64,000 bases of DNA. Source: Nodularia sp. NIES-3585 (lineage in GTDB: Bacteria > Cyanobacteriota > Cyanobacteriia > Cyanobacteriales > Nostocaceae). Both the position numbers and the translations under genes were made by a program. A model generated the notes under the pieces. The model saw nothing but the letters and a program-made list of their open reading frames with translations. It did no database searches and had not been told where the DNA came from. The DNA lies in NCBI RefSeq assembly GCF_002218065.1, contig NZ_BDUB01000001.1, forward strand, positions 2,321,031 through 2,385,030. The letters run 5' to 3'. Below, in pieces: positions 15,664-24,358 of this stretch; positions within the stretch are counted from its first letter, which is position 1, and the number at the start of each line of letters is the position of its first letter.

Positions 15664-16458
15664 ATGGAGGCCCGAGTACAAAAAATTCTAGCTCAATGGG
15701 GTATTGCCTCACGTCGTGAAGCTGAAGAAATGATTCGGCGATCGCGTGTGCAAATTAATGGAGTATTGGCACATCTAGGTCAAAAAGTAGACCCACAAAA
15801 AGATAAAATTTCAGTAGATGGTAAGCCAGTCACAGATCAGCAGCGGCCGCCGTTAATATATCTATTGCTACACAAACCAGCCGGGGTAGTTTCCACTTGC
15901 TACGACCCTCAAGGTAGAAAAACAGTTCTGGATTTACTCCCGCTAGAATTACGCGCAGGTTCTGGTTTACACCCAGTTGGTCGTTTAGATGCAGAATCAA
16001 CAGGAATACTAATTTTGACAAACGATGGAGATTTGACATTCGGTCTTACCCATCCAAGTCACAGTATTTCTAAGACTTATCAGGTTTTGGTCAAGGGACA
16101 TCCTTCTGAAGCCGTTCTAGAAATGTGGTGTCAAGGTGTGGTACTAGACGGGAGAAAAACACGTCCCGCAAAAGTCAGCTTGATCAAAACTCTTGCAAAA
16201 GATACCCATTTAGAAATAGTTTTAAAGGAGGGAAGAAACCGACAAATTCGCCGTGTAGCCCAACAGTTGGGATATCCAGTAATTAAACTACATCGGACTT
16301 CCATAGGCCCAATTCAATTACAAACGCCAAAATTGCCCTTTTTACATGAGGGTAACTATCGTTCTCTTAAAGGTGCCGAAATCCGTTTTTTAAAAGAGCA
16401 TATTACGCATCTACTAATTCAAGATTCCGCTAAGGTCAGGAGCTCAAAAAAAGCATGA
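15664..16458 (+). CDS. rRNA pseudouridine synthase, RsuA/RluB family
   Basis: 264 residues. An N-terminal S4 RNA-binding domain (RVQKILAQWGIASRREAEEMIRRSRVQING) precedes the synthase domain, with the RsuA-family catalytic motif HPVGRLDAESTGILILTNDG (catalytic Asp in GRLDAES) and the C-terminal EGRNRQIRR. It modifies a uridine in 16S or 23S rRNA; RluB/RsuA-like specificity cannot be settled from sequence alone. The ATG at 15664 is used; a TTG six bases upstream is in frame. The 3' end overlaps the next gene by four bases (ATGA), so the two are translationally coupled. Confidence 0.94.
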   Translation: MEARVQKILAQWGIASRREAEEMIRRSRVQINGVLAHLGQKVDPQKDKISVDGKPVTDQQRPPLIYLLLHKPAGVVSTCYDPQGRKTVLDLLPLELRAGSGLHPVGRLDAESTGILILTNDGDLTFGLTHPSHSISKTYQVLVKGHPSEAVLEMWCQGVVLDGRKTRPAKVSLIKTLAKDTHLEIVLKEGRNRQIRRVAQQLGYPVIKLHRTSIGPIQLQTPKLPFLHEGNYRSLKGAEIRFLKEHITHLLIQDSAKVRSSKKA

Positions 16459-17261
16459 AATGGCTAAAAAGTAAAGAGAAAGAGCAGACAAAACTTTCAT
16501 TAAAACAACAACAATCGGAAAAATTGGCAGAACTGGGCGCTCGCCTGTGGGCTTCCCGTCAAGAACGGGCGGCATCACTTGAAGAAATGGTAGTTTTAAC
16601 CAAAATTCCCCGGCGGTTGTTACAAGCAATTGAAGAAGGTAAATTAGATGACCTGCCAGAACCAGTTTATATTCAAGGTTTAATCAGGCAATTTGCCGAA
16701 GCATTAGGCTTTAATGGAGTGGAATTTGCCAGTAATTTTCCTCTCGGTTCTCAACCAGTGAGTTTACCACCTACCGAGAAAATTCAATCAATTAGTCTAC
16801 TACGTCCGCTTCACCTTTACTTACTTTACATATTTGTCATTGTATGCTCTGTCAGTAGCTTATCCCAATTTTTGAATAATACTGCTTTAAGCGACAGTAA
16901 TCAGGAGCCACGGAGAGAAACTGTTTTAAAACCCGAACCAAATGACTTAAATTCTCAACCCTCATCCAATTTACCACCTATTAGCAACAGCCTTAATCGC
17001 ATCAATACCAATCAGTCAGTACATATTGGTGTCACCTTACAAGCATCATCTTGGATTCGTGTAGTAGCTGATGGTAAAACCGAGTTTGAAGGCGTTCTCC
17101 CAGAAGGAACTCAGCGGACTTGGAAAGCCCAAGAACAACTAACGGTGAAGACCGATAATGCAGGTAGTGTGTTGATGAGTGTCAATCAGCAAGCAGCGCA
17201 GCGTATGGGAGAACCAGGAAAAGAACGAGAGATCAGGATAGCTGCTAAACCGAGGTCTTGA
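16455..17261 (+). CDS. RodZ-like helix-turn-helix membrane protein with DUF4115 domain
   Basis: 268 residues. The N-terminal HTH_25 domain (about 20-85, LGARLWASRQERAASLEEM ... LPEPVYIQGLIRQFAEALG) is followed by one transmembrane helix near 118-138 (LHLYLLYIFVIVCSVSSL), a Pro/Ser/Asn-rich linker and a C-terminal DUF4115 beta domain (VTLQASSWIRVVADGKTEFEGVLPEG). This is the architecture of RodZ, the cell-shape protein that links MreB to the membrane. It is translationally coupled to the pseudouridine synthase gene. Whether this is the true RodZ or a paralogue is uncertain. Confidence 0.85.
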   Translation: MKWLKSKEKEQTKLSLKQQQSEKLAELGARLWASRQERAASLEEMVVLTKIPRRLLQAIEEGKLDDLPEPVYIQGLIRQFAEALGFNGVEFASNFPLGSQPVSLPPTEKIQSISLLRPLHLYLLYIFVIVCSVSSLSQFLNNTALSDSNQEPRRETVLKPEPNDLNSQPSSNLPPISNSLNRINTNQSVHIGVTLQASSWIRVVADGKTEFEGVLPEGTQRTWKAQEQLTVKTDNAGSVLMSVNQQAAQRMGEPGKEREIRIAAKPRS

Positions 17262-17301
17262 AACAGTTAACAGTTATCACGCCGATTTGGTATGTAGGTA
17301 T

Positions 17302-17382
17302 GTAGGGTGTGTTGTCGCGTAGCGCAACGCACCATCTCCAATTTTCGGTGCGTTATGGAAGCTAGTCCATAACGCACCCTAC
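17302..17382. repeat. Palindromic GTAGGGTGTGTT...AACGCACCCTAC repeat
   Basis: An approximately 80-bp imperfect palindrome with ends GTAGGGTG and CACCCTAC and inner TTGTCGCGTAGCGCAACGCACC. The same element occurs at 25489-25566, and a half copy at 24102-24131. It resembles small non-autonomous repeats abundant in Nostoc-type genomes. Confidence 0.8.
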
Positions 17383-17440
17383 GAGGTTCAAGCTGGAAAG
17401 TTTTTCTCCCTTGCACCCTGTCCCAGTAACCCCTGCTTCT

Positions 17441-18961
17441 TCACTTCGCCTGGGGTGCGCGTCCGTAGAGTTGAGTCAGATTTTTTAGTCTCTCCCCTAG
17501 TTCTTTTGTCAACAATGACGGCTGATAACGCCAATCCCAGTTACCTTCAGCAGTGCTGGGAAAATTCATTCGCGCTTCGGTTCCTAAACCTAAAATATCC
17601 TGCAAAGGAATAATTGCTTGATTGGCGATAGAACTTAAAGCTAGTCGAATCACATCCCAGTGGATACCTTCAGGACTGATACAACCTAAATAAAGTAATA
17701 AGTTGCGCTTTTCCCAATCGTTAGCTTGATTGAACCAGCCTACAGTTGTGTCATTATCGTGAGTTCCCGTATAAACTACAGCATTGCGTGTGTAGTTGAA
17801 AGGTAAAAACGGATTACCGGGATCAGAACCAAAAGCAAACTGCAAAACTTTCATTCCGGGAAATTCATACTTATCCCGCAGCGCTTCTACTTCTGGCGTA
17901 ATTACTCCCAAATCTTCCGCTAAAACGGGTAGTGTTCCCAATTTATCTTTAATCGCAGCAAATAATTCGTCTCCTGGAGCTTTCATCCACACTCCATTCA
18001 TTGCAGTGTCTTCTCCTCGTTCCACAGCCCAATAAGCTTCAAAACCTCGGAAGTGGTCAATGCGAATTACATCTATATAATCCAGCATCGCTTCAAAGCG
18101 ACCCAGCCACCACTTAAAGTCTTGTTTTTGTAATTCTTCCCAGTTATAAACCGGATTTCCCCATAATTGACCAGTTTCACTAAAGTAATCTGGTGGAACT
18201 CCCGCCATTAATGCCGGTTCTCTAGTTTCTTCATCTAGACAAAAGATATTGGGATGCGCCCAGACATCGGCGCTATCTTGGGCTACATAGATAGGAATAT
18301 CGCCAATAATGTAAATCCCGCTCATGTTGGCATAAGATTTGAGTTCTGACCACTGGCGGAAAAATTCAAATTGGACAAACTTGTAATAATAAATTTCAGA
18401 TTTTAATTTTTCCCTAGCTTGCTCTATTGCGGCTGGTTCGCGCTTGACAATTTCTGATTCCCAAGTATGCCAACTGGTATTATTATTAGCATCTTTGAGC
18501 GCCATAAATAAGGCGTAGTCATCGAGCCAATAGGCTTTGCTGTCACAAAATCCGGCAAATTCCTTTTGTTGGAAAGGTGTTGCTTTAATTTGAAAATTCT
18601 CGCAAGCTTTTTTAAGTAAAGCAATTTTGATTGAGTTTACTTGGTCGTAATCTACCTTAGATTCGTTAAATACTGGTAAATGAGCAAAGTCTTCTTCAGC
18701 GAGTAAACCTTGTTCTTGCAGTTGTTCTGGGCTGATCAGCATGGGGTTTCCCGCCATTGCTGAATATGCAGCATAGGGAGAATTACCGTATCCAGTTGGT
18801 CCTAATGGTAAGACTTGCCAATATTGCTGGTAAGTTTCTCTGAGAAAATCAATAAATTTATAGGCTTCTAAGCCTAAATCCCCAATGCCAAATCGACTGG
18901 GAAAAGATGTAGGATGCAGCAAAATACCACTGGATCTGGGAAAAGGCATATTTAACTTCAA
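17441..18961 (-). CDS. malQ: 4-alpha-glucanotransferase (amylomaltase)
   Basis: 506 residues, GH77. It transfers maltosyl and longer glucan units and takes part in glycogen/starch turnover. The N-terminus RSSGILLHPTSFPSRFGIGDLG and LPLGPTGYGNSPYAAYSAMAGNP are typical. Catalytic residues lie in VIRIDHFRGF (nucleophile Asp), VLAEDLGVITPEV (acid/base Glu) and YTGTHDNDTTVGW (third Asp). Start at 18961 (MKLNMPF), with an alternative ATG at 18949. No other glycogen genes are adjacent. Confidence 0.97.
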   Translation of the reverse strand: MKLNMPFPRSSGILLHPTSFPSRFGIGDLGLEAYKFIDFLRETYQQYWQVLPLGPTGYGNSPYAAYSAMAGNPMLISPEQLQEQGLLAEEDFAHLPVFNESKVDYDQVNSIKIALLKKACENFQIKATPFQQKEFAGFCDSKAYWLDDYALFMALKDANNNTSWHTWESEIVKREPAAIEQAREKLKSEIYYYKFVQFEFFRQWSELKSYANMSGIYIIGDIPIYVAQDSADVWAHPNIFCLDEETREPALMAGVPPDYFSETGQLWGNPVYNWEELQKQDFKWWLGRFEAMLDYIDVIRIDHFRGFEAYWAVERGEDTAMNGVWMKAPGDELFAAIKDKLGTLPVLAEDLGVITPEVEALRDKYEFPGMKVLQFAFGSDPGNPFLPFNYTRNAVVYTGTHDNDTTVGWFNQANDWEKRNLLLYLGCISPEGIHWDVIRLALSSIANQAIIPLQDILGLGTEARMNFPSTAEGNWDWRYQPSLLTKELGERLKNLTQLYGRAPQAK

Positions 18962-19125
18962 ATATAGAAATGAGCGATCCCATAGAATCTATCATGCTCA
19001 GGTCAGCATTGAAAGCTCTCGCCAGACGGAAGGATATGGCGAATTGAGGCAGATTTACCCAAATGACCAATGACTAATGACCGAAATATAAATTTCTCAA
19101 GCTCCTAGATTTATCTGTAGATAGA

Positions 19126-19162
19126 ACCAAAATCTAAAATCTAAAATCTAAAATCCAAAATT
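19126..19162. repeat. AAAATCT heptamer repeat
   Basis: Tandem units of AAAATCT/AAAATCC precede the Nudix gene start. Together with the ATGACCAATGACTAATGACC stretch at 19064-19083 it belongs to the STRR class. Confidence 0.8.
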
Positions 19163-19164
19163 GT

Positions 19165-19602
19165 ATGACTTATAGAAATCCTGCACCCACGGTTGATATC
19201 ATCATTGAGTTGGTGGATCGACCACATCGACCGATAGTTTTAATTGAGCGCCATAATTCACCTTTGGGTTGGGCTATTCCTGGTGGTTTTGTGGATTATG
19301 GTGAGGCTGTGGAAGTGGCGGCGCGGCGGGAAGCTGCGGAGGAAACGGGTTTGCAGGTGGAGTTAATTGAACAGTTTTTGGTCTATTCTGACCCTGATCG
19401 CGATCGCCGTCAGCATACTATCAGTATTGTGTTTTTGGCAACTGCATCGGGTGAACCACTAGCGGGTGATGATGCTAAGAATGTGGGGGTTTTTGAGTCT
19501 TGGCGTGTGCCGAGTAATTTATGTTTTGACCATGACCGGATTTTGCAGGATTATTGGCGGTATCGGCATTATGGGCTGCGTCCTAGGTTGGGTTTTGATT
19601 AA
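19165..19602 (+). CDS. Nudix hydrolase
   Basis: 145 residues with a complete Nudix box: GFVDYGE, seven residues, then REAAEETGL, matching GX5EX7REUXEEXGU. Upstream is [30 protein letters not shown]. The family hydrolyses nucleoside diphosphates linked to another group; ADP-ribose-type substrates are common for this size, but the sequence does not settle this. The ATG at 19165 follows a heptamer repeat, so there is no clear ribosome binding site. Confidence 0.93.
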   Translation: MTYRNPAPTVDIIIELVDRPHRPIVLIERHNSPLGWAIPGGFVDYGEAVEVAARREAAEETGLQVELIEQFLVYSDPDRDRRQHTISIVFLATASGEPLAGDDAKNVGVFESWRVPSNLCFDHDRILQDYWRYRHYGLRPRLGFD

Positions 19603-19708
19603 CGTTCGCGTAGCGTGCGCGTAGCGCATACCGCCAAGTCGCCAAGTACGCCAAGAAAAGAGTTGATTTCTGCGATTATACTGAAATAATGGTATTTTAG
19701 GGTGCTTT

Positions 19709-21010
19709 ATGAATGCTGAGACATTGTTGGAGAAATATGCCGCAGGAGAACGCCTATTTCAACAAGTAAATCTGGCGGAAGAAAATCTCACAGGTGCTGA
19801 TTTAAGTGAGATTGACCTATATGGTACAAACTTGAAGGGAACTGATTTAAGTGAAGCAAACTTAACTAAAGCAATCCTTAAGAGTGCAGATTTTACTAAA
19901 GCGTCTCTCAAAAACGCCGATTTACATAGTGTTACTGCTTCTTCATCAATATTTAGTTGGGCAGACCTAAAGAGTGCTGACTTAAGTTGGTCAACCTTGA
20001 ATGATGCTCAGTTTAACTCGGCAAACTTAGAAGAAGCAACTCTGATCGGGGTAAATTTAACCAATGCCAAATTATCATTTGCAAACCTAGATATGGCAAA
20101 CCTTAGTGGTGCAAATCTTAGTAACGCAAATCTTAATAATGCTTCATTAGGCGGAGCAAATTTGAGTAAGGCTTTATTGAATAAAGCAGACTTGGAAGAA
20201 TCATACTTAATCGGAGCTAATTTCACTCTGGCAACTTTAAAGGAAGCCAACTTACAAAAAGCCAAAATTCAAGGAGCTAAATTTCAGAGAGCAAATCTAA
20301 CTCAAGTTGATTTCTCAGGGATGAATTTAGCTAATTGCGATTTTACAGGTGCAAATCTTCTAGTTACAAACCTGACAAAAGCTATTCTTCAAGGGGCAAA
20401 TTTAGAACGGGCGATACTGCAATATGCAAATCTTACCAGAGCAAATTTAGATGGTGCAAATCTCAGAAGAGCAGATTTAACGGGAGCCAATATTTACGGT
20501 GCAACCTTCAAAAATGCTGACCTCACTGGTGCGATAATGCCTGATGGGGAAGTTTACCAGCCGACAACCTCTGAGGGGGAAATTGGTCAGCCAGAAACAT
20601 TATTAGAAGAAGTAATATTTATGACTCGTGAAGTAATTCGCACAGATAATGCACCGGCTCCAGTGGGACCATATAATCAGGCGATCGCCGCTTCCGGTAA
20701 AATGATCTTCGTAGCTGGTCAAATTGCCATCGATCCTCGCCTCGGTGATGTCGTCTATACAGATGATGTGAAAAAGCAAACCGAGCAGGTCATGGCTAAT
20801 ATGGAAGCTATTCTGACAGCATCTGGTGCAAAATTTGAAAATGTGGTCAAAACAACAGTATTTTTAGCTGATATGAATGATTTTGCCGCAGTCAATGCGA
20901 TTTATGCAAAATATTTTCCTGAAGAAACAGCCCCCGCCCGTGCTTGTGTGCAGGTTTCTCGTTTACCTAAGAATGTTTTGGTAGAGATTGATTGTATTGC
21001 TGTAATCTGA
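19709..21010 (+). CDS. Pentapeptide-repeat / RidA fusion protein, copy 1
   Basis: 433 residues in two parts. Residues about 20-275 are tandem A(D/N)LXX pentapeptides predicted to form a right-handed quadrilateral beta-helix. After a linker (YQPTTSEGEIGQPETLLEEVIF) residues 305-433 are a complete RidA (YjgF/YER057c) domain starting MTREVIRTDNAPAPVGPYNQ. RidA deaminates reactive enamine/imine intermediates from PLP enzymes; its catalytic Arg is present in APARACVQV (about Arg411). Met305 (20621) has GAAGAAG upstream and could start a free RidA. The 3' 528 bp match the next gene almost exactly, so the two arose by duplication. Confidence 0.93.
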   Translation: MNAETLLEKYAAGERLFQQVNLAEENLTGADLSEIDLYGTNLKGTDLSEANLTKAILKSADFTKASLKNADLHSVTASSSIFSWADLKSADLSWSTLNDAQFNSANLEEATLIGVNLTNAKLSFANLDMANLSGANLSNANLNNASLGGANLSKALLNKADLEESYLIGANFTLATLKEANLQKAKIQGAKFQRANLTQVDFSGMNLANCDFTGANLLVTNLTKAILQGANLERAILQYANLTRANLDGANLRRADLTGANIYGATFKNADLTGAIMPDGEVYQPTTSEGEIGQPETLLEEVIFMTREVIRTDNAPAPVGPYNQAIAASGKMIFVAGQIAIDPRLGDVVYTDDVKKQTEQVMANMEAILTASGAKFENVVKTTVFLADMNDFAAVNAIYAKYFPEETAPARACVQVSRLPKNVLVEIDCIAVI

Positions 21011-21110
21011 AAACTTTTTTTGGATTAACGAACCGCCAAGTCGCCAAGAACGCCAAGAGAAGAGAGAATTTCTGCAATTATACTGGGTTGGTGGTATTTT
21101 AGGGTGCGTT

Positions 21111-22247
21111 ATGGATGCTAATGAATTGTTGAAGAAATATGCACAGGGTCATCGGGACTTTAATAGTGCAAATTTAAAAGGGATAGACCTCAAAGGTGCT
21201 GATTTAAGTGATGTTAACCTGAGCAAAGCAAATATTGAAAGTGCCAACCTCACCAGATCATCTTTGACTGGCGCAAATTTATGTTTGTTAAACAGTTATA
21301 ATGTGAATTTCAGTTGGGCAGATTTGAGTGGTACTGACTTTCGGCAGGCAATTCTCAGTAGCTCAAACTTTCATCGTGCCAATCTTGATAGTTCTAAACT
21401 AAATCAAGTAAAACTAAATAGCGCAAACCTAACTAATGCATCCTTGAAAAATGCAATTCTTGTAAGAGCAGACCTCACAAGTGCTAATTTGAGTGGAGCT
21501 AACCTGGCTGGGGCTGATTTGAGTCAAGCAACTCTAAAGAGTTCGACACTCAATAATACGGATTTTCAGCAAACCAAGATTCGAGGTGTTGATTTATATC
21601 AAGCAAGTTTGTTTGGTGTAAATATGGCTAACGCGGATTTAGAAAGAGCCTGTTTGTCAGAGGCAAATTTAATAATGGCAAACTTTGATGGTGCAAATTT
21701 GAAAAAGGCGAATTTAACTGGAGCCAATATTTACGGTGCTACCTTCAAAAATGCTGACCTCACTGGTGCGATAATGCCTAATGGGCAAGTTTACCAGCCA
21801 ACAACCTCTGAGGGGGAAATTGGTCAGCCAGAAACATTATTAGAAAAAGTGATATTTATGACTCGTGAAGTAATTAAGACTGATAACGCACCGGCTCCAG
21901 TGGGACCATATAATCAGGCGATCGCCGCTTCCGGTAAAATGATCTTCGTAGCTGGTCAAATTGCCATTGACCCCCGCCTCGGTGATGTCGTCTACACGGA
22001 TGACGTAAAAAAACAAACCGAGCAGGTAATGGCTAATATGGAAGCTATTTTAACAGCATCTGGTGCGAAGTTTGAAAACGTGGTCAAAACCACAGTATTC
22101 TTAGCTGATATGAATGATTTTGCCGTAGTAAATGCGGTTTATGCTCAATATTTCCCCGAAGAAACAGCCCCAGCCCGTGCTTGTGTACAGGTTTCTCGCC
22201 TACCAAAAAATGTTTTAGTAGAAATTGATTGTATAGCCGTCATCTAA
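21111..22247 (+). CDS. Pentapeptide-repeat / RidA fusion protein, copy 2
   Basis: 378 residues, tandem paralogue of the gene 100 bp upstream. Pentapeptide repeats span about 20-220 and are fewer and quite different in sequence from copy 1. The linker and RidA domain (250-378) are nearly identical, with the catalytic Arg at about 356. Internal Met250 (21858) again could start a free RidA. The upstream regions of both genes share ACCGCCAAGTCGCCAAG and GGTATTTTAGGGTGC(T/G)TT followed by the ATG, so the promoter and ribosome-binding area were duplicated as well. Confidence 0.93.
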   Translation: MDANELLKKYAQGHRDFNSANLKGIDLKGADLSDVNLSKANIESANLTRSSLTGANLCLLNSYNVNFSWADLSGTDFRQAILSSSNFHRANLDSSKLNQVKLNSANLTNASLKNAILVRADLTSANLSGANLAGADLSQATLKSSTLNNTDFQQTKIRGVDLYQASLFGVNMANADLERACLSEANLIMANFDGANLKKANLTGANIYGATFKNADLTGAIMPNGQVYQPTTSEGEIGQPETLLEKVIFMTREVIKTDNAPAPVGPYNQAIAASGKMIFVAGQIAIDPRLGDVVYTDDVKKQTEQVMANMEAILTASGAKFENVVKTTVFLADMNDFAVVNAVYAQYFPEETAPARACVQVSRLPKNVLVEIDCIAVI

Positions 22248-22252
22248 AAACA

Positions 22253-22373
22253 CTCTTGCTCCCCTCCTCGCTTGCGGGGAGGGGCTGGGGTTCTCTAAAA
22301 TTTGAAGTCGATGGTTAATCATTCTGGAAAGCTCTCTTGCTCCCCTCCTCGCTTGCGGGGAGGGGCTGGGGGT
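22253..22373. repeat. Two direct copies of a GC-rich CTCTTGCTCCCCTCCTCGCTTGCGGGGAGGGG repeat
   Basis: Copies at 22253-22290 and 22334-22373 each contain a CCCCTCCTCGCTTGCGGGGAGGGG-like palindrome followed by CTGGGG. An inverted variant is at 38451-38486. Likely a dispersed repeat; the first copy could also end transcription of the fusion gene. Confidence 0.75.
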
Positions 22374-22502
22374 GGGGTTCCGAGTTAAGCGATCGCCTTG
22401 AGAAATATGATCAAATTTAGGCGATGGTCGCACACCACAAAAAACACAACATAAATACTTATTAAATTTTCTCATTAAAAAAACACAAATTTACCAGCAG
22501 AT

Positions 22503-23144
22503 TCAGCCCAATTTGCTCTGGTGTATGAATTGCGGCGCTTCTTCTTCCCGATTATCGGCAAAATGCTTATCCATGAGTTCAGGAACTTGCGCTGCTTTAA
22601 TGCGACTATAGCGGTTTTTTTCTGGCATCACTAAATTAGGCCCAGCCTTGCAGTTTTTCATGCAGCCAGTACCTTTAATAGTTACTTGGTCCTCCAAACC
22701 GCGATTACTTAAAGCCGCCTCCAAGGCTTGACAAACTGCCTTACCGCCACGTTTCATACAATCAGACTTCTGACACACTAAAATTGTGTGTTTATTTTTC
22801 GTTGATTTAGCCTTAGCGGTTTTCATTGCTGCTGGTTCCTCTACTGGGGTAACAGTTGCGACTCTCCCTATATCAGAACGTGCTGCCATCACACGCTCGG
22901 CTTTTAATGTAACTTTATCCTTTTTTCTATCATGGGTTTTGTAGCCAATAACTTGCAGCCAAGTACCCCGCGCTAAACGCAAGTCAAAAGCCATCCGTAA
23001 ATGTTTAGCGAGTTTAACATAGCATTCACCATCGGCAGTACCTAATAACAAACCTTTGACCTTGTAACCATCTTTCATTACAAAATCTATAAACCTTCCT
23101 TCTAGGCAAAATTCTGAGATGTCTGTACTATAAGATGCACTCAT
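22503..23144 (-). CDS. (2Fe-2S) ferredoxin domain protein
   Basis: 213 residues. The N-terminal half (to about 105) is a small basic domain of unknown function (EFCLEGRFIDFVMKDGYKVKG); the C-terminal half is a thioredoxin-like [2Fe-2S] ferredoxin domain. Four cysteines fit the cluster pattern: Cys124 and Cys129 in CQKSDCMKRGG, and Cys161 and Cys165 in GTGCMKNCKAGPNLVM. It may accept or store electrons; its partner is unknown. The ATG is preceded on the minus strand by AGGAGGTTAAGAAC, a strong ribosome binding site. Confidence 0.9.
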   Translation of the reverse strand: MSASYSTDISEFCLEGRFIDFVMKDGYKVKGLLLGTADGECYVKLAKHLRMAFDLRLARGTWLQVIGYKTHDRKKDKVTLKAERVMAARSDIGRVATVTPVEEPAAMKTAKAKSTKNKHTILVCQKSDCMKRGGKAVCQALEAALSNRGLEDQVTIKGTGCMKNCKAGPNLVMPEKNRYSRIKAAQVPELMDKHFADNREEEAPQFIHQSKLG

Positions 23145-23201
23145 TTGTTCTTAACCTCCTGTTAACTAAATAAGTCTAAATATCTGTTATAAGTCAAAAC
23201 T

Positions 23202-23480
23202 TCAAAACTTTCGGTAGCGACCTTTCCAGCAATGCTCAAGATTACAAATCAAATCTTGCCGAGATGTTGTTAACTGCTGCATTACAGACCACAATTGAAC
23301 CACTGCTAAAGGATTCTTAATTTCAACCCGCAATGGCTGGTTAGCCTCACACCAACAGGGAATATCTAACTCCTGTAAGCGTTTATAAACGTGCCATCGG
23401 TCTGACCAGTCCACCTCTACCCCAACGACGAAATTTGTCTTGATTTCTGAACTTAACGATTTCAAGTGACTAGCCCTCAA
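23202..23480 (-). CDS. Hypothetical protein, likely real, start uncertain
   Basis: 92 residues from a TTG. The sequence has folded-protein character (VGVEVDWSDRWHVYKRLQELDIPCWCEANQPLRVEI and LVVQLWSVMQQL-type helix) and resembles short conserved cyanobacterial proteins of unknown role. No motif supports a function. No ATG lies near the start; the TTG at 23480 or the TTG five codons in are candidates. It is upstream of and codirectional with the ferredoxin-domain gene, 57 bp apart. Confidence 0.6.
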   Translation of the reverse strand: MRASHLKSLSSEIKTNFVVGVEVDWSDRWHVYKRLQELDIPCWCEANQPLRVEIKNPLAVVQLWSVMQQLTTSRQDLICNLEHCWKGRYRKF

Positions 23481-23955
23481 CGTGCGACTAAATTCTAGTA
23501 ACTAACTTATTCTGACCCCCTATATTTGGGAGTACTACCTCTTTAAACCAGCATACCTTAAGTGCAAACAATTCTCAGTTAGATAAATAAAAAATATCAA
23601 AACTTTGTCATAATTTCCGGTTATGAGTCAGGAAATGAGGAGTAGGGAATAGTTCCGCCTTGCGGTACTCAAAAGTTCAAAAGCTGATTCTATAGGCTTT
23701 TCATCGACTTAAAATAATGAACCGGGGCTGCGTGCGAGAGGGTTTCCCCATGGAGGCGACTGGGCATAGATAGCTGCGGGGTAAGGGTATCATCTCAGTC
23801 AAGACAAGGGATAGGGTTGTGGAAAGGTTTAATGGAGAATATCTCAGTTTTGCAAAGATTTCCTAAATCGACCCCCCTTAAATTCCCCTTGTTAAGGCTG
23901 AAAACAAGATTTTCGCTACCACTCTTTAGTCAGGCTAAGGTGTACACACAAATGC

Positions 23956-24070
23956 AGGACTTACGCAAAATTATGAAAAACGAACCGCAAAGGACACAAA
24001 GGACACGTTCGCGTAGCTTCTCCCCTTGGGAGAAGTCAAAAGGGTTTCAGAGAGTTCTTGCGTAAGTCCT
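23956..24070. repeat. 115-bp MITE-like element with 13-bp inverted ends
   Basis: Ends are AGGACTTACGCAA (23956-23968) and its exact reverse complement (24058-24070). The interior contains GGACACAAAGGACACGTTCGCGTAGC and has no coding potential. This fits a small non-autonomous transposon derivative. Confidence 0.75.
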
Positions 24071-24160
24071 AAAATGATTAAATTAGACCCGATTATTTTG
24101 TGTAGGGTGTGTTGTCGCGTAGCGCAACGCACTATCCATTTTGATATTAAAAAAATAGTT

Positions 24161-24180
24161 TGAAATCATTCTCATTAGTG
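24161..24180. promoter_or_regulatory. Candidate Fur box upstream of dps
   Basis: The stretch TGAAATCATTCTCATTAGTG contains AATCATTCTCATT, similar to Fur (FurA) boxes rich in ATGAGAATGAT. It lies about 180 bases upstream of the dps start. Iron or peroxide control of dps through FurA is plausible in this group but the site is not perfect and its distance is large. Confidence 0.35.
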
Positions 24181-24358
24181 CTAATTAAACACTACAAGAT
24201 GGGAGTTAAATCATCCTACTAAAGAGGAAAAATTGTTATTTTGAAGACAGAAACTTCTAAAATATTAAATATTAATTAGGCTGGCTTTTCTTTTTTAAAT
24301 GTTAGTATGTAGAAGATAAGCAGTTAAAAGCCATTACTGTTAAAAACCGAGGAGAACC

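Larger units (their letters stand above)
23481..24358. other. Repeat-rich intergenic region upstream of dps
   Basis: No gene is supported. It holds a dispersed repeat AAAAGCTGATTCTATAGGC at 23679, a GGTTTCCCC-type repeat at 23739, an inverted-repeat element at 23956-24070, half of the GTAGGGTGTGTT palindrome at 24102-24131, and a Fur-like sequence at about 24162. One 82-codon open frame (23817) overlaps the repeats and is rejected. Confidence 0.7.
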
